This document shows positions 41,309 through 49,466 of a stretch of 64,000 bases of DNA, one piece after another. The notes under the pieces were generated by a model. The model was given only the letters and a program-made list of their open reading frames with translations. It made no database searches and was not told the origin of the DNA. The stretch lies in NCBI RefSeq assembly GCF_900101045.1, contig NZ_FNFN01000009.1, positions 1 to 64,000 on the forward strand, read 5' to 3'. The stretch is from Nocardioides sp. YR527. GTDB taxonomy: Bacteria; Actinomycetota; Actinomycetes; Propionibacteriales; Nocardioidaceae. Each line of letters begins with the position of its first letter. Position 1 is the first letter of the stretch. A program made the translations under genes and the position numbers.

Positions 41309-42499
41309 GTGCCCGGGGACACCGAACATCGGAGCATCGTGCCCCCCAGCAGCACCAACTCGTGGTTCCGCAACATCGCTTCAACCCGACGCCGTAAGGC
41401 CGTTCTGGTCGGCGGACTCGCCGCCGCAGTGGTCGCCGCAGGCGGCGCAGCGTACGGGGTCAAGACCGCCCAGACCGATGTCGTCGTCTCGGTCGACGGC
41501 AAGGCCAAGGACGTCAGCGTCAACGCCGACACGGTCGGTGAGGTCCTCGAGGCCGAGGGCATCGAGATCGGCGACCGCGACGCGGTCGCCCCATCGCTCG
41601 ACACCGAGATCGAGGACGGCAGCGCGATCAGCGTCCGCTACGCCCGTCAGCTGAGCCTCGAGGTCGACGGCAAGTCCCAGGACCACTGGGTCACCGCGAC
41701 CACCGTCGGCGGCGCGCTCGCCGAGCTCGGCCGTGAGTACGACCGGGCCGAGCTCTCGACCAGCCGTGGCGCCTACATCGGCCGCGACGGGATGTCGCTC
41801 GACGTCATCACGCCGAAGGCCGTCAAGGTCGCGCTGGCGGGGAAGAAGACCAAGAAGGTCAGCGTGACCGCGCTGACCGTGGGCGACGCGCTCGAGGACC
41901 TCGGTGTCGAGCTCGAGCCTCGGGACCAGGTCTCCCCGGCCTCCGACAAGGCTCTGAAGACCGGTCAGAAGATCGTCTTCACCGACTTCTCCGCCAAGAA
42001 CCGGAAGGTCGCCCGCGAGGCGGTCGAGGCTCCGGTCAAGGAGATCGAGGACTCCTCGATGGCCAAGGGTGAGACCGAGGTCGTCGAGGAAGGCTCCGAC
42101 GGAGTCCGTTCGGTGACCTATCGCATCTTCTACAAGAACGGCGAGGCCGTCTCCCGGAAGGTCCTCGACCAGAACGTCATCGAGAAGGCCGAGACCCGCG
42201 TTGTCAAGGTCGGCACCAAGGAGGAGGCCCCCGCGGCCAACTTCGCCGGCGGCAGCACCGTCTGGGACCAGCTCGCCCAGTGCGAGTCCGGCGGCAACTG
42301 GGCGATCAACACCGGTAACGGCTACTACGGTGGTCTGCAGTTCAACCTGCAGACCTGGCAGGCCTACGGTGGCTCGGGGCTCCCGAGCGAGAACAGCCGC
42401 GAGACGCAGATCGCGGTCGCGACCAAGCTCCGTGACGCCAACGGTGGCGGCTACGGCTCCTGGCCGCACTGCTCGCAGCAGCTCGGCCTGCCGCAGTAA
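41309..42499 (+). CDS. rpfB: Resuscitation-promoting factor, RpfB type
   Basis: 396 residues. N-terminal membrane anchor/signal (about 30-52), then three DUF348 repeats (DVVVSVDGKAKDVSVNADTVGEVL; LSLEVDGKSQDHWVTATTVGGAL; VKVALAGKKTKKVSVTALTVGDAL), a G5 domain (about 240-310) and the lysozyme-like Rpf domain (about 315-396) with catalytic Glu326 in QCESGGNW. It cuts peptidoglycan outside the cell and promotes growth resumption. GTG 41309 is used; GTG 41339 is an alternative with the anchor intact. Followed by a stem-loop repeat, then ksgA. Confidence 0.94.
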   Translation: MPGDTEHRSIVPPSSTNSWFRNIASTRRRKAVLVGGLAAAVVAAGGAAYGVKTAQTDVVVSVDGKAKDVSVNADTVGEVLEAEGIEIGDRDAVAPSLDTEIEDGSAISVRYARQLSLEVDGKSQDHWVTATTVGGALAELGREYDRAELSTSRGAYIGRDGMSLDVITPKAVKVALAGKKTKKVSVTALTVGDALEDLGVELEPRDQVSPASDKALKTGQKIVFTDFSAKNRKVAREAVEAPVKEIEDSSMAKGETEVVEEGSDGVRSVTYRIFYKNGEAVSRKVLDQNVIEKAETRVVKVGTKEEAPAANFAGGSTVWDQLAQCESGGNWAINTGNGYYGGLQFNLQTWQAYGGSGLPSENSRETQIAVATKLRDANGGGYGSWPHCSQQLGLPQ

Positions 42500-42507
42500 C
42501 CGCGACC

Positions 42508-42617
42508 CGGCGCATCTGTCCCGGAATCCGGGCTCGAGTCGGCGCGTCTGTCCCAGCAACGTGGGACAGACGCGCCGACTCGGCGTTGTGGGGCGGGACA
42601 GATGCGCCGACTCGGCG
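42508..42617. repeat. Stem-loop repeat cluster between rpfB and ksgA
   Basis: A perfect 21-bp inverted repeat spans 42535-42555 and 42562-42582 with loop GCAACG; its arm is CGAGTCGGCGCG followed by TCTGTCCCA. Partial copies flank it: GGCGCATCTGTCCCGG (42509-) on one side and GGGACAGATGCGCCGACTCG (42595-42614) on the other. It probably terminates rpfB and belongs to the GCCGAGTCGGC family seen at other gene ends here. Confidence 0.75.
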
Positions 42618-42627
42618 GTGTGGGGCC

Positions 42628-42633
42628 TACGCT
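42628..42633 (+). promoter_or_regulatory. -10 element, probable leaderless promoter of ksgA
   Basis: TACGCT ends 7 bp before the ATG at 42641; no Shine-Dalgarno sequence. Confidence 0.5.
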
Positions 42634-42640
42634 GTGTGAC

Positions 42641-43510
42641 ATGACCGACCGCACTCCGACTCGCATGTTGGGGCCCGCGGAGGTCCGGGCGCTCGCAGCC
42701 GAACTCGACCTGCGCCCCACCAAGCAGCGTGGGCAGAACTTCGTGATCGACGCCAACACCGTGCGCCGGATCGTGCGCGAGTCCGGAGTCGGTGCCGACG
42801 ACGTCGTCGTCGAGGTCGGCCCCGGCCTCGGGTCGCTCACCCTCGCCATCCTCGAGACCGGCGCGAAGGTGACCGCGATCGAGATCGACGAGGTCCTGGC
42901 ACAGCGGCTGCCGAGAACCATCCAGGAGTACGCCCCCGACCAGGCCGACGCGTTCAGCCTGCTCCGCGCGGACGCCCTCCGGGTCGACTCCGTCCCCGGA
43001 CCGCCGCCCACGGCCCTGGTCGCCAACCTGCCCTACAACGTCTCCGTGCCGGTCCTGCTGCACCTGATGTCCCTGCTGCCCTCGCTGCGCCACGGGCTGG
43101 TGATGGTGCAGGCCGAGGTCGCCGACCGACTCGCCGCGACACCGGGCTCCAAGGTCTACGGCGTCCCGTCGGTCAAGGCCGCTTGGTACGCCGAGGTGCG
43201 CCGCGCCGGCGCGATCGGCCGCAACGTCTTCTGGCCGGCGCCGAACGTCGACTCCGGACTCGTCTACTGGCGTCACCGCGAGCCGCCGTCGACGACGGTC
43301 TCGCGCGAAGAGGTCTTCGCGGTCATCGACGCCGCCTTCGCGCAACGTCGCAAGGCGCTGCGCGGCGTACTCAAGCCTCTGGCCGGCTCTGCCGACGCCG
43401 CCGAGAAGGCGCTGGTGGCGGCCGGGATCGACCCGCTGGCGCGCGGTGAGGCGCTGACCATCGCGGACTTCGTACGCATCACCGAATCGCTCCAGAAGGT
43501 CCCCTCATGA
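42641..43510 (+). CDS. rsmA: 16S rRNA A1518/A1519 N6-dimethyltransferase
   Basis: 289 residues (KsgA). The RNA-binding start LRPTKQRGQNFVID, SAM motif VVEVGPGLGSLTLAIL, EID in motif II and the catalytic NLPYNVS motif are present, with a C-terminal small domain. Dimethylates two adenosines near the 3' end of 16S rRNA. Stop overlaps ispE (ATGA), the usual actinobacterial coupling. Confidence 0.95.
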   Translation: MTDRTPTRMLGPAEVRALAAELDLRPTKQRGQNFVIDANTVRRIVRESGVGADDVVVEVGPGLGSLTLAILETGAKVTAIEIDEVLAQRLPRTIQEYAPDQADAFSLLRADALRVDSVPGPPPTALVANLPYNVSVPVLLHLMSLLPSLRHGLVMVQAEVADRLAATPGSKVYGVPSVKAAWYAEVRRAGAIGRNVFWPAPNVDSGLVYWRHREPPSTTVSREEVFAVIDAAFAQRRKALRGVLKPLAGSADAAEKALVAAGIDPLARGEALTIADFVRITESLQKVPS

Positions 43511-44409
43511 CGATCACCGTGCGCGCGGCCGCGAAGTTCAACCTGCACCTCGGCGTCGGGCCGGTCCGCGCGGACGGGTTCCACCCGCTGGCGACCGTCT
43601 ACCAGGCGATCGGGCTCTACGACGACGTCACCGTGAGCGAGGCCGACCGGTGGCAGGTCACCCTCACCGCGGAGGACCACATCGCGCTGGCGGAGGTCCC
43701 GACCGGTGACGACAACATCGTCGTGCGCGCAGGCAAAGCGCTCGCCGCTCACCACGGCATCGACAAAGCCGCGAAGGTCGCGATCCACAAGGGCATCCCG
43801 GTCGCCGGCGGACTCGCCGGTGGTTCGGCCGACGCCGCCGCGACGCTCGTCGCCCTGGACCGGCTGTGGTCGCTGGAGACGCCCGACGAGGATCTGCTGA
43901 GCCTGGCGGGGCAGCTGGGCTCCGACGTACCCTTCGCGCTCATCGGGGCCACCGCCATCGGCGGCGGCCGTGGCGAGATCGTCGAGCCGGTCACCGACAA
44001 CGGCGCCTGGTGGTGGGTAGCGGTCGGCAACGAGCAGGGACTGTCGACGCCGTCGGTCTACCGCGCCTTCGACGAGCACGCCGGGACCGGGGTCGGCGAC
44101 CCGCAGGTGCCCGAGAGCCTGCTCATGGCGCTGGAGAAGGGTGATGCGGAGCTGCTCGCCGAGGCGCTCACCAACGACCTGCAGGCGCCGGCCCTGGCGC
44201 TACGCCCCGACCTCGCCCAGACCTTCGCAGACGGCGCCGAGGCAGGCGCCCTGGCCGTGCAGCTCTCCGGCTCGGGTCCGACGGTCCTGATGCTCTGCCG
44301 CGACGCCGCCCACGCCCGTGAGGTCGCCGGATCGATGCAGGCCAAGGCGTACGACCGCGTCTGGACCGCTCCGGGCCCGGTCGCCGGTGCCCACCTGGTC
44401 ACCTACTGA
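43507..44409 (+). CDS. ispE: 4-diphosphocytidyl-2-C-methyl-D-erythritol kinase
   Basis: 300 residues, GHMP kinase. N-terminal VRAAAKFNLHLGVG, the ATP loop PVAGGLAGGSADAAATL (about 98-114) and the third motif VQLSGSGPTVLML near 255-267. Phosphorylates CDP-methylerythritol in the non-mevalonate isoprenoid pathway. Translationally coupled to ksgA and ending at the second 21-bp repeat element. Confidence 0.95.
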   Translation: MTITVRAAAKFNLHLGVGPVRADGFHPLATVYQAIGLYDDVTVSEADRWQVTLTAEDHIALAEVPTGDDNIVVRAGKALAAHHGIDKAAKVAIHKGIPVAGGLAGGSADAAATLVALDRLWSLETPDEDLLSLAGQLGSDVPFALIGATAIGGGRGEIVEPVTDNGAWWWVAVGNEQGLSTPSVYRAFDEHAGTGVGDPQVPESLLMALEKGDAELLAEALTNDLQAPALALRPDLAQTFADGAEAGALAVQLSGSGPTVLMLCRDAAHAREVAGSMQAKAYDRVWTAPGPVAGAHLVTY

Positions 44410-44419
44410 CCCACCCCGC

Positions 44420-44556
44420 CGAGACGTCACCCCGGTCGGTCGAGACGTCAGCCCCGTCGGCCGAGACGTCAGGTACGTCGGTCGAGACGTCAGCGCATGA
44501 CTTCTCGACCGACGAAACCGACGCCTCGGCCGACGTACGTGACGCCTCGGCCAGGG
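44420..44556. repeat. 21-bp phased repeat element R2 between ispE and iclR
   Basis: Four units begin at 44420, 44441, 44462 and 44483 with core CGAGACGTCA followed by a GGTACGTCGGT-like half. Opposed units begin at 44501, 44522 and 44543 (core CGCCTCGGCCGACGTACGTG). All steps within each half are 21 bp. Same plan as element R1 at 33209, also between two convergent stop codons, and sharing GGTACGTCGG(C/T)CGAG. Confidence 0.85.
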
Positions 44557-45369
44557 TCAGGCGGCGCTGGAGACGACCTCGTCGGAGATCGCCGCGGCGG
44601 CACGGCGCAGGTGGCGGGTGATGCTGGCGGCGTTGAAGCCGGCGGCACCGCCGGAGACGGAGACTGCGGCGATCGCACGGCCCTCGATCATGATCGGGAC
44701 CGCGGCGCAGACGATGCCGAGCTGGGCCTCCTCGCGGTCGAAGGCGATGCGCTCGCTGTTGGCGCGGCGGAGCTCGGCGAGGAACTTCGCCGGGTCGCCG
44801 TGCGAGTGGCGGGTGCGCCGCACCAGACCGGACTCGAGCACGGCCGCGATGTGGTTGCGGTCGCTGAACGAGAGGATCGCCTTGCCGAGCGCGGAGCAGG
44901 CGGCGGGAGCTCGCCCGCCGACGTACGTGTCCGGCTGGATGCCACCGCGTCCGGTGATCTTCTCCAGGATGACGATGTCGGTGCCTTCGAGGATGGCGAG
45001 GTGCACGGTCTTGCCGGTCGCCACGTAGAGCTCGGCCAGATGCGGCATCGCGGTCTCGCGGATGCCCTGCGGGCGGCAGATCTGGACCGCGTTGCCGAGC
45101 TCGAAGAGCCGCCGGCCGAGTACGTAGTGGCGGCCGATGCGCTCGACGTACCCGCTCTGCTCGAGGTGACGCAGGAGGCGGAAGGCGGTCGACTTGGGAA
45201 GGCCCGCGGTGCGAGCGATCTCGCTGACACCGAGCTTGGGGCCGGCTCCGAGAAATGCCTCCAGGATCTGGAGGGCCTTCGTCGCAGACGGGGTCGCCGA
45301 AGAGGTCGTCCTCGGGGCACCTTCATGGTCGTGCTGACTAGCCAGGGTGGGGATAGCAGTGACGCTCAT
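44557..45369 (-). CDS. IclR family transcriptional regulator
   Basis: 270 residues. Winged helix (KALQILEAFLGAGPKLGVSEIARTAGLPKSTAFRLLRHLEQSGYV, about 30-74) and the IclR effector domain (GIRETAMPHLAELYVATGKTVHLAIL onward, with APAACSALGKAIL). The pattern suits regulators of aromatic acid, acetate or glycerol catabolism, but no target gene is adjacent. GGAGA precedes the ATG at 45369. A perfect AACGATCGTT palindrome about 80 bp upstream could be its own operator. Confidence 0.92.
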   Translation of the reverse strand: MSVTAIPTLASQHDHEGAPRTTSSATPSATKALQILEAFLGAGPKLGVSEIARTAGLPKSTAFRLLRHLEQSGYVERIGRHYVLGRRLFELGNAVQICRPQGIRETAMPHLAELYVATGKTVHLAILEGTDIVILEKITGRGGIQPDTYVGGRAPAACSALGKAILSFSDRNHIAAVLESGLVRRTRHSHGDPAKFLAELRRANSERIAFDREEAQLGIVCAAVPIMIEGRAIAAVSVSGGAAGFNAASITRHLRRAAAAISDEVVSSAA

Positions 45370-45450
45370 GGGGGGGATCTCCTTAATGAGACGGAGGCAC
45401 CACGAAGGGGGGATCTGGGGCCTCCAACTCTCTGTGACAGCAGTCACTGT

Positions 45451-45460
45451 AACGATCGTT
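45451..45460. promoter_or_regulatory. Palindrome upstream of iclR
   Basis: AACGATCGTT, perfect 10 bp, next to GTGAC-AGCA-GTCAC (45434-45446). Possible autoregulatory site in the otherwise empty 219-bp gap to the TetR gene. Confidence 0.35.
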
Positions 45461-45572
45461 CCGGAGGTTGTGGAGCAAATGTTGGATAAATCTCATTCCT
45501 GACCTGCGGAAATAGATGACACGACATACAGTTCGATGCGTTTCCGTCCGTTAGCGCCGTAAACCTTCTGTG

Positions 45573-45590
45573 GACCTACGGTAGTAGGTC
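45573..45590 (-). terminator. Small hairpin at the end of the duplicated TetR gene
   Basis: GACCTAC-GGTA-GTAGGTC, perfect 7-bp arms touching the stop codon of the leftward gene. Weak terminator candidate. Confidence 0.45.
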
Positions 45591-46851
45591 AGTGGCTGAT
45601 CTGTGTATGAAACGGCGTCGCCGTCACCAGTCGCGCCAGCAGGTCCGAGGTCGTGGCCGGTGGCATGTCGGCGCTGTCGAGCGCCTCGGCAAAGAGAAGT
45701 CCGTCTGCGATCACGAGCAGCAGCGCCGCCATCTCGTCGGCGTGCGCGGGCCCGTCGTCGCCGAGTGCTCCGCGGAACCATCCGGCGAAGTCGTCTCGTG
45801 ACTGGCGGCGTACGGCAAGGAAGCGGTCGCGGCCGGGAAGCGGCTCGGGCCGCGTCGGGAGCACCAGCATCAGGCCGATCCGCAGGAACGGGGGCAGCCG
45901 GTGCAGGCTGGCCACCAGCGGCCTCAGCAACAGGGGGAGATCAGTGGGGCAGTCGCCGTCCGCGCTCGGCGGCTGCCACGAGGACTGGGCGCTGCTCCAG
46001 GCGCGGTAGGAGTCGTCCACCGCGGCCGAGAACAGGTCGTCCTTGTTCGCGAAGTGCCAGTAGACCGAGGAGGCCGGCAGCTCCGCCGCCGCGCAGATCC
46101 GGCTGATCGAGGCGCCCTCGTAGCCGCTCTCCGCGGCGACCTCCAGTGCCGCCGCGACGAGCTTCTCGCGGCTGCTGCTCCTGCCCTCGTACGTCACCGG
46201 GGGCAGGTCCACGGGCTCCGGGACGGCCGCCGGGTCCTGCTTCCGGAGGTGGTCCGCGACCTCGGCCAGCCCGTCGGCGAGCCGTCGCCGGAGCGGCTCG
46301 AGGTCGGCCTGCTCGTCGGTCTGGGCGTGGATGAAGAGACCGTCGTGCGCCGCGAGCGTCAGCCGCGCGAGGGTCTCGATGTGCGGGGCCGGAAGGTTGA
46401 CCGCCTCGGACCACCACCGCTCGAACTCGGCCATCGTCTGGGTGCGGATCTGGAGGAAGCGCTCGCGCGGACCATCGCCGACCGTTGGTCCGGACTCGAG
46501 GGCGAGCATCAGGCCCATCCGCCACCAGTCGGCCTTGGCGCCGTGGGTGTCCGACGTCGTACGCCGTAGGTTGGCCAGCAGGCCCTTGCGCAGGTCGTTG
46601 TCGATCGGTGCCGGCTCCCACCGCGGGGCGACGTGGTGCCAGCGGGTGTAGCCGTGCTCGAGTGCCTCGGCGAGAAGCTGGTCCTTGTTGGAGAAGTGCC
46701 AGTAGAGGGAGGACGGCGGGAGGCCGGTCGCGCGGCGGACCTGCGCCATCGTCGTGCCGACATAGCCGCGCTCGGCGGCCAGCCGCAGCGCTGCTTCGAG
46801 GATCATCTGACGCGAGCCATGGGTGTGCTCGCGGAGCGTCTTCTCGGCCAT
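45589..46851 (-). CDS. Tandem double TetR regulator
   Basis: 420 residues, about twice a normal TetR. The first complete TetR unit covers about 1-205 with helix-turn-helix MILEAALRLAAERGYVGTTM...LYWHFSNKDQLL. The second covers about 220-420 with LVAAALEVAAESGYEGASI...VYWHFANKDDLF. Both ligand domains contain a matching RxGLMLxL segment (WWRMGLMLALESGPT; FLRIGLMLVLPTRPE), so this is an internal duplication rather than a chance fusion. It could bind as an intramolecular pseudo-dimer. No obvious target next door: the ABC-F gene is divergent, 107 bp away. ATG 46851 fits the first domain. Confidence 0.92.
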   Translation of the reverse strand: MAEKTLREHTHGSRQMILEAALRLAAERGYVGTTMAQVRRATGLPPSSLYWHFSNKDQLLAEALEHGYTRWHHVAPRWEPAPIDNDLRKGLLANLRRTTSDTHGAKADWWRMGLMLALESGPTVGDGPRERFLQIRTQTMAEFERWWSEAVNLPAPHIETLARLTLAAHDGLFIHAQTDEQADLEPLRRRLADGLAEVADHLRKQDPAAVPEPVDLPPVTYEGRSSSREKLVAAALEVAAESGYEGASISRICAAAELPASSVYWHFANKDDLFSAAVDDSYRAWSSAQSSWQPPSADGDCPTDLPLLLRPLVASLHRLPPFLRIGLMLVLPTRPEPLPGRDRFLAVRRQSRDDFAGWFRGALGDDGPAHADEMAALLLVIADGLLFAEALDSADMPPATTSDLLARLVTATPFHTQISH

Positions 46852-46958
46852 TGCACCGAGTCTAAGCAGGTCAGCGGGTCTTCGTCCGCCCGGTGTGCCG
46901 CTGGATGGCCGCCGCGATGCGGGCTGCCTCACCGCCCTCGGGGACAATGGGAGGCGAT

Positions 46959-48752
46959 ATGGCGAACCTCCTCAACCTCGAGCACGTCTCCAAGGCGTAC
47001 GGCATCCGGCCCCTCCTCGACGACGTCTCCCTCGGCATCAACGCCGGCGACCGGGTCGGCATCGTCGGCCGCAACGGCGACGGGAAGACGACGCTCCTGC
47101 AGGTGATGACCGGTCTCGAGGAACCTGACTCCGGCCGCGTCTCGCGCCAGCGTGGCCTGCTCGTCGGGTTCCTGCACCAGGGAGACCAGCTCGTCGACTC
47201 CCACAGCGTCCGCGAGGCGGTGCTCGGCGGGCGGTCCGACCACGAGTGGGCCGGCGTCCCGGCGCTGCGGGAGATCGTGGAGCAGCTCCTGGCCGGGATC
47301 GACCTGGACCGGGCGGTGATGGGGCTGTCCGGCGGTGAGCGTCGGCGCTGTGCCCTGGCCGAGCTGCTGCTCGGGGAGCACGACCTGATCGTCCTCGACG
47401 AGCCGACCAACCACCTCGACGTCGAAGCCGTGGCCTGGCTCGCTGCACACCTGGCCGCGCGCTCGTCCGCCCTCGTCGTGGTCACCCACGACCGCTGGTT
47501 CCTCGACGCGGTGTGCCAGTTCACCTGGGAGGTCCACGACGGTCAGGTCGACGCCTACGAGGGTGGCTACGCCGCCTTCGTGCTCGCCAAGGCCGAACGG
47601 TCCCGCCAGGCCGCCGCCACCGAGGTACGCCGCCAGAACCTGGTCCGCAGGGAGCTTGCCTGGCTGCGCCGCGGCGCCCCGGCGCGTACGTCCAAGCCGA
47701 AGTTCCGCATCGACGCCGCCAACCAGCTCATCGAGGACGTACCTCCGCCGCGCGACCGCTTCGAGCTGCAGAAGTTCGCCGCCCAACGGCTCGGCAAGGA
47801 TGTCATCGACGTCGAGGACGTCGACCTCTTCCGCGGCGAGCGGCAGCTGCTGTCGCACGCCACCTGGCGCATCGGTCCGGGGGACCGGATCGGCATCGTC
47901 GGCGTCAACGGCGCCGGCAAGACCTCGGTGCTGTCGCTGCTGGACGGCTCCCTCCCGCCTGCGGTGGGGAAGGTACGCCACGGCCGCACCATCGCCCTCC
48001 AGCACCTGACCCAGCAGCTCGACGACCTCGATCCGGAGGCACGGGTCCTCCCGACCGTCGAGTCGATCAAGCGCGTCACCAAGACGACCGACGGCCAGGA
48101 GCTCTCGGCGACCTCGATGCTGGAGCGCTTCGGTTTCACCGGCGACAAGCTGGTCACCCGCATCGGCGACCTCTCCGGCGGCGAGCGCCGCCGCTTCCAG
48201 CTGCTGCGCCTGCTGCTGACCGAGCCCAACGTACTGCTGCTCGACGAGCCGACCAACGACCTCGACATCGAGACCCTCAACGTCCTCGAGGACTTCCTCG
48301 ACGCCTGGCCCGGCACGCTGATCGTCGTCTCCCACGACCGCTACTTCCTCGAACGGGTCACCGACTCCGTCTGGGCCCTTCTCGGTGATGGCCAGATCTC
48401 GATGCTCCCGCGCGGTGTCGACGAGTATCTCGAGCGCCGCCTCCCCATCCCCGCCGAGACGTCGGCCCCGCAGGCCGAGGCGTCGCCCGCGTCGGCCGAG
48501 ACGGCAGCGCCCGGCCCGTCGAAGGCCAAGCCCGGCTCTGCCGACGAGCGGGCGGCGAAGAAGATCATCGCCAGGATCGACAAGCAGCTCGAGCGGATCG
48601 GCGAGCAGCAGCAGAAGCTCGAGCTCGCGATGGCCGAGGCGGTCAACGACTACACCCGCCTCGCCGAGCTCAGTGCAGAGCTGGATCAGCTCGCCGCGGA
48701 GAAGGATGACCTCGAGCTGGAGTGGCTCGAGGCCGCTGAAGTGCTGGAGTAG
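46959..48752 (+). CDS. ABC-F family ATPase (Uup/EttA-like)
   Basis: 597 residues, no membrane segments. Two ABC domains: Walker A GRNGDGKTT (about 35-43) and GVNGAGKTS (about 320-328), signatures LSGGERRRCAL and LSGGERRRFQL, Walker B IVLDEPTN and LLLDEPTN. The interdomain linker is charged. An Ala/Pro/Glu-rich hinge (about 490-520) leads to a C-terminal coiled coil (about 530-595), as in Uup. ABC-F proteins act on ribosomes or rescue stalled or antibiotic-bound ones. GGGAGG precedes the ATG. Divergent from the double TetR. Confidence 0.93.
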   Translation: MANLLNLEHVSKAYGIRPLLDDVSLGINAGDRVGIVGRNGDGKTTLLQVMTGLEEPDSGRVSRQRGLLVGFLHQGDQLVDSHSVREAVLGGRSDHEWAGVPALREIVEQLLAGIDLDRAVMGLSGGERRRCALAELLLGEHDLIVLDEPTNHLDVEAVAWLAAHLAARSSALVVVTHDRWFLDAVCQFTWEVHDGQVDAYEGGYAAFVLAKAERSRQAAATEVRRQNLVRRELAWLRRGAPARTSKPKFRIDAANQLIEDVPPPRDRFELQKFAAQRLGKDVIDVEDVDLFRGERQLLSHATWRIGPGDRIGIVGVNGAGKTSVLSLLDGSLPPAVGKVRHGRTIALQHLTQQLDDLDPEARVLPTVESIKRVTKTTDGQELSATSMLERFGFTGDKLVTRIGDLSGGERRRFQLLRLLLTEPNVLLLDEPTNDLDIETLNVLEDFLDAWPGTLIVVSHDRYFLERVTDSVWALLGDGQISMLPRGVDEYLERRLPIPAETSAPQAEASPASAETAAPGPSKAKPGSADERAAKKIIARIDKQLERIGEQQQKLELAMAEAVNDYTRLAELSAELDQLAAEKDDLELEWLEAAEVLE

Positions 48753-48762
48753 GGACCAGCGC

Positions 48763-48859
48763 GCCGAGTCGGCGCAAACTGACGAGATCAACCGCCGAGT
48801 CGGCGCGTCATAACGCGCCGACTCGGCGGGGATTTCGGTCAGGATGAGCCGACTCGGCG
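48763..48859. terminator. GCCGAGTCGGC repeat cluster and bidirectional terminator
   Basis: Four copies of the GCCGA(G/C)TCGGC core at 48763, 48795, 48818 and 48849, two in each orientation. The inner pair forms a 17-bp perfect stem (48792-48808 with 48813-48829, loop CATA; arm CCGCCGAGTCGGCGCGT). Lies between the convergent ABC-F and MarR genes. Confidence 0.8.
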
Positions 48860-48869
48860 CGGTTCTTGG

Positions 48870-49358
48870 TCAGGACGAGAAGGGGACCAGCAGGCGGCGC
48901 AGCAGATCGGTGAGGTGGCTCTGCTGGTCGTCGGAGAGACTGTCGAGGAACTCCCGTTCGGCCGCGAGCAGAGCCTCGAAGGCGCTGTCGACGGTCGCCT
49001 TGCCGTCGGGGGTGAGCCGAACGAGGACACCCCGTCGGTCCGCCGGATCCGGCAGCCGCTCGACCAGTCCGCGGGAGGCGAGCCGGTCGACGCGGTTGGT
49101 CATGGTGCCGCTGGTCACCAGGGTCTCGCGCAGCAGTCTGCCGGGGGAGAGCTCGTAGGGGTCGCCCGCTCGGCGCAGGGCGGCGAGCACGTCGAACTCC
49201 CACGACTCGATCCCGGAGCCCGAGAACGCGTCGCGTCGAGCGAGGTCGAGGTGACGCGAGAGGCGGGAGAGACGCGAGAAGATCTCGACGGGCCCCAGGT
49301 CCAGGTCGGGCCGCTCGTGTGCCCAGGCCTCGCTCAGGTCGTCGACTTCGTCGCGCAT
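48870..49358 (-). CDS. MarR family regulator, divergent from tam
   Basis: 162 residues, winged helix (PYELSPGRLLRETLVTSGTMTNRVDRLASRGLVERLPDPADRRGVLVRLT, about 67-115). Two TCTTGACATC(A/G)AGA sites lie between it and the methyltransferase gene. In Streptomyces a MarR-type protein, TamR, controls a divergent trans-aconitate methyltransferase gene and answers to citrate or aconitate; the same layout suggests an equivalent here, though orthology is not shown. Confidence 0.92.
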   Translation of the reverse strand: MRDEVDDLSEAWAHERPDLDLGPVEIFSRLSRLSRHLDLARRDAFSGSGIESWEFDVLAALRRAGDPYELSPGRLLRETLVTSGTMTNRVDRLASRGLVERLPDPADRRGVLVRLTPDGKATVDSAFEALLAAEREFLDSLSDDQQSHLTDLLRRLLVPFSS

Positions 49359-49393
49359 GGCGAGAGCCTAGCCCAAACTCGCCTCATCGAGAA

Positions 49394-49407
49394 TCTTGAC
49401 ATCGAGA
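49394..49407. promoter_or_regulatory. MarR operator candidate 1
   Basis: TCTTGA-CA-TCGAGA (one mismatch between arms), 36 bp upstream of the marR start. Confidence 0.65.
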
Positions 49408-49431
49408 CAAGTCGGCGAGACGATCTGGATA

Positions 49432-49445
49432 TCTTGACATCAAGA
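49432..49445. promoter_or_regulatory. MarR operator candidate 2
   Basis: TCTTGA-CA-TCAAGA, perfect 6-bp arms, 21 bp upstream of the tam ATG and 38 bp from the first copy. Confidence 0.7.
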
Positions 49446-49466
49446 GAAATCGAGAGGACGTACGCC

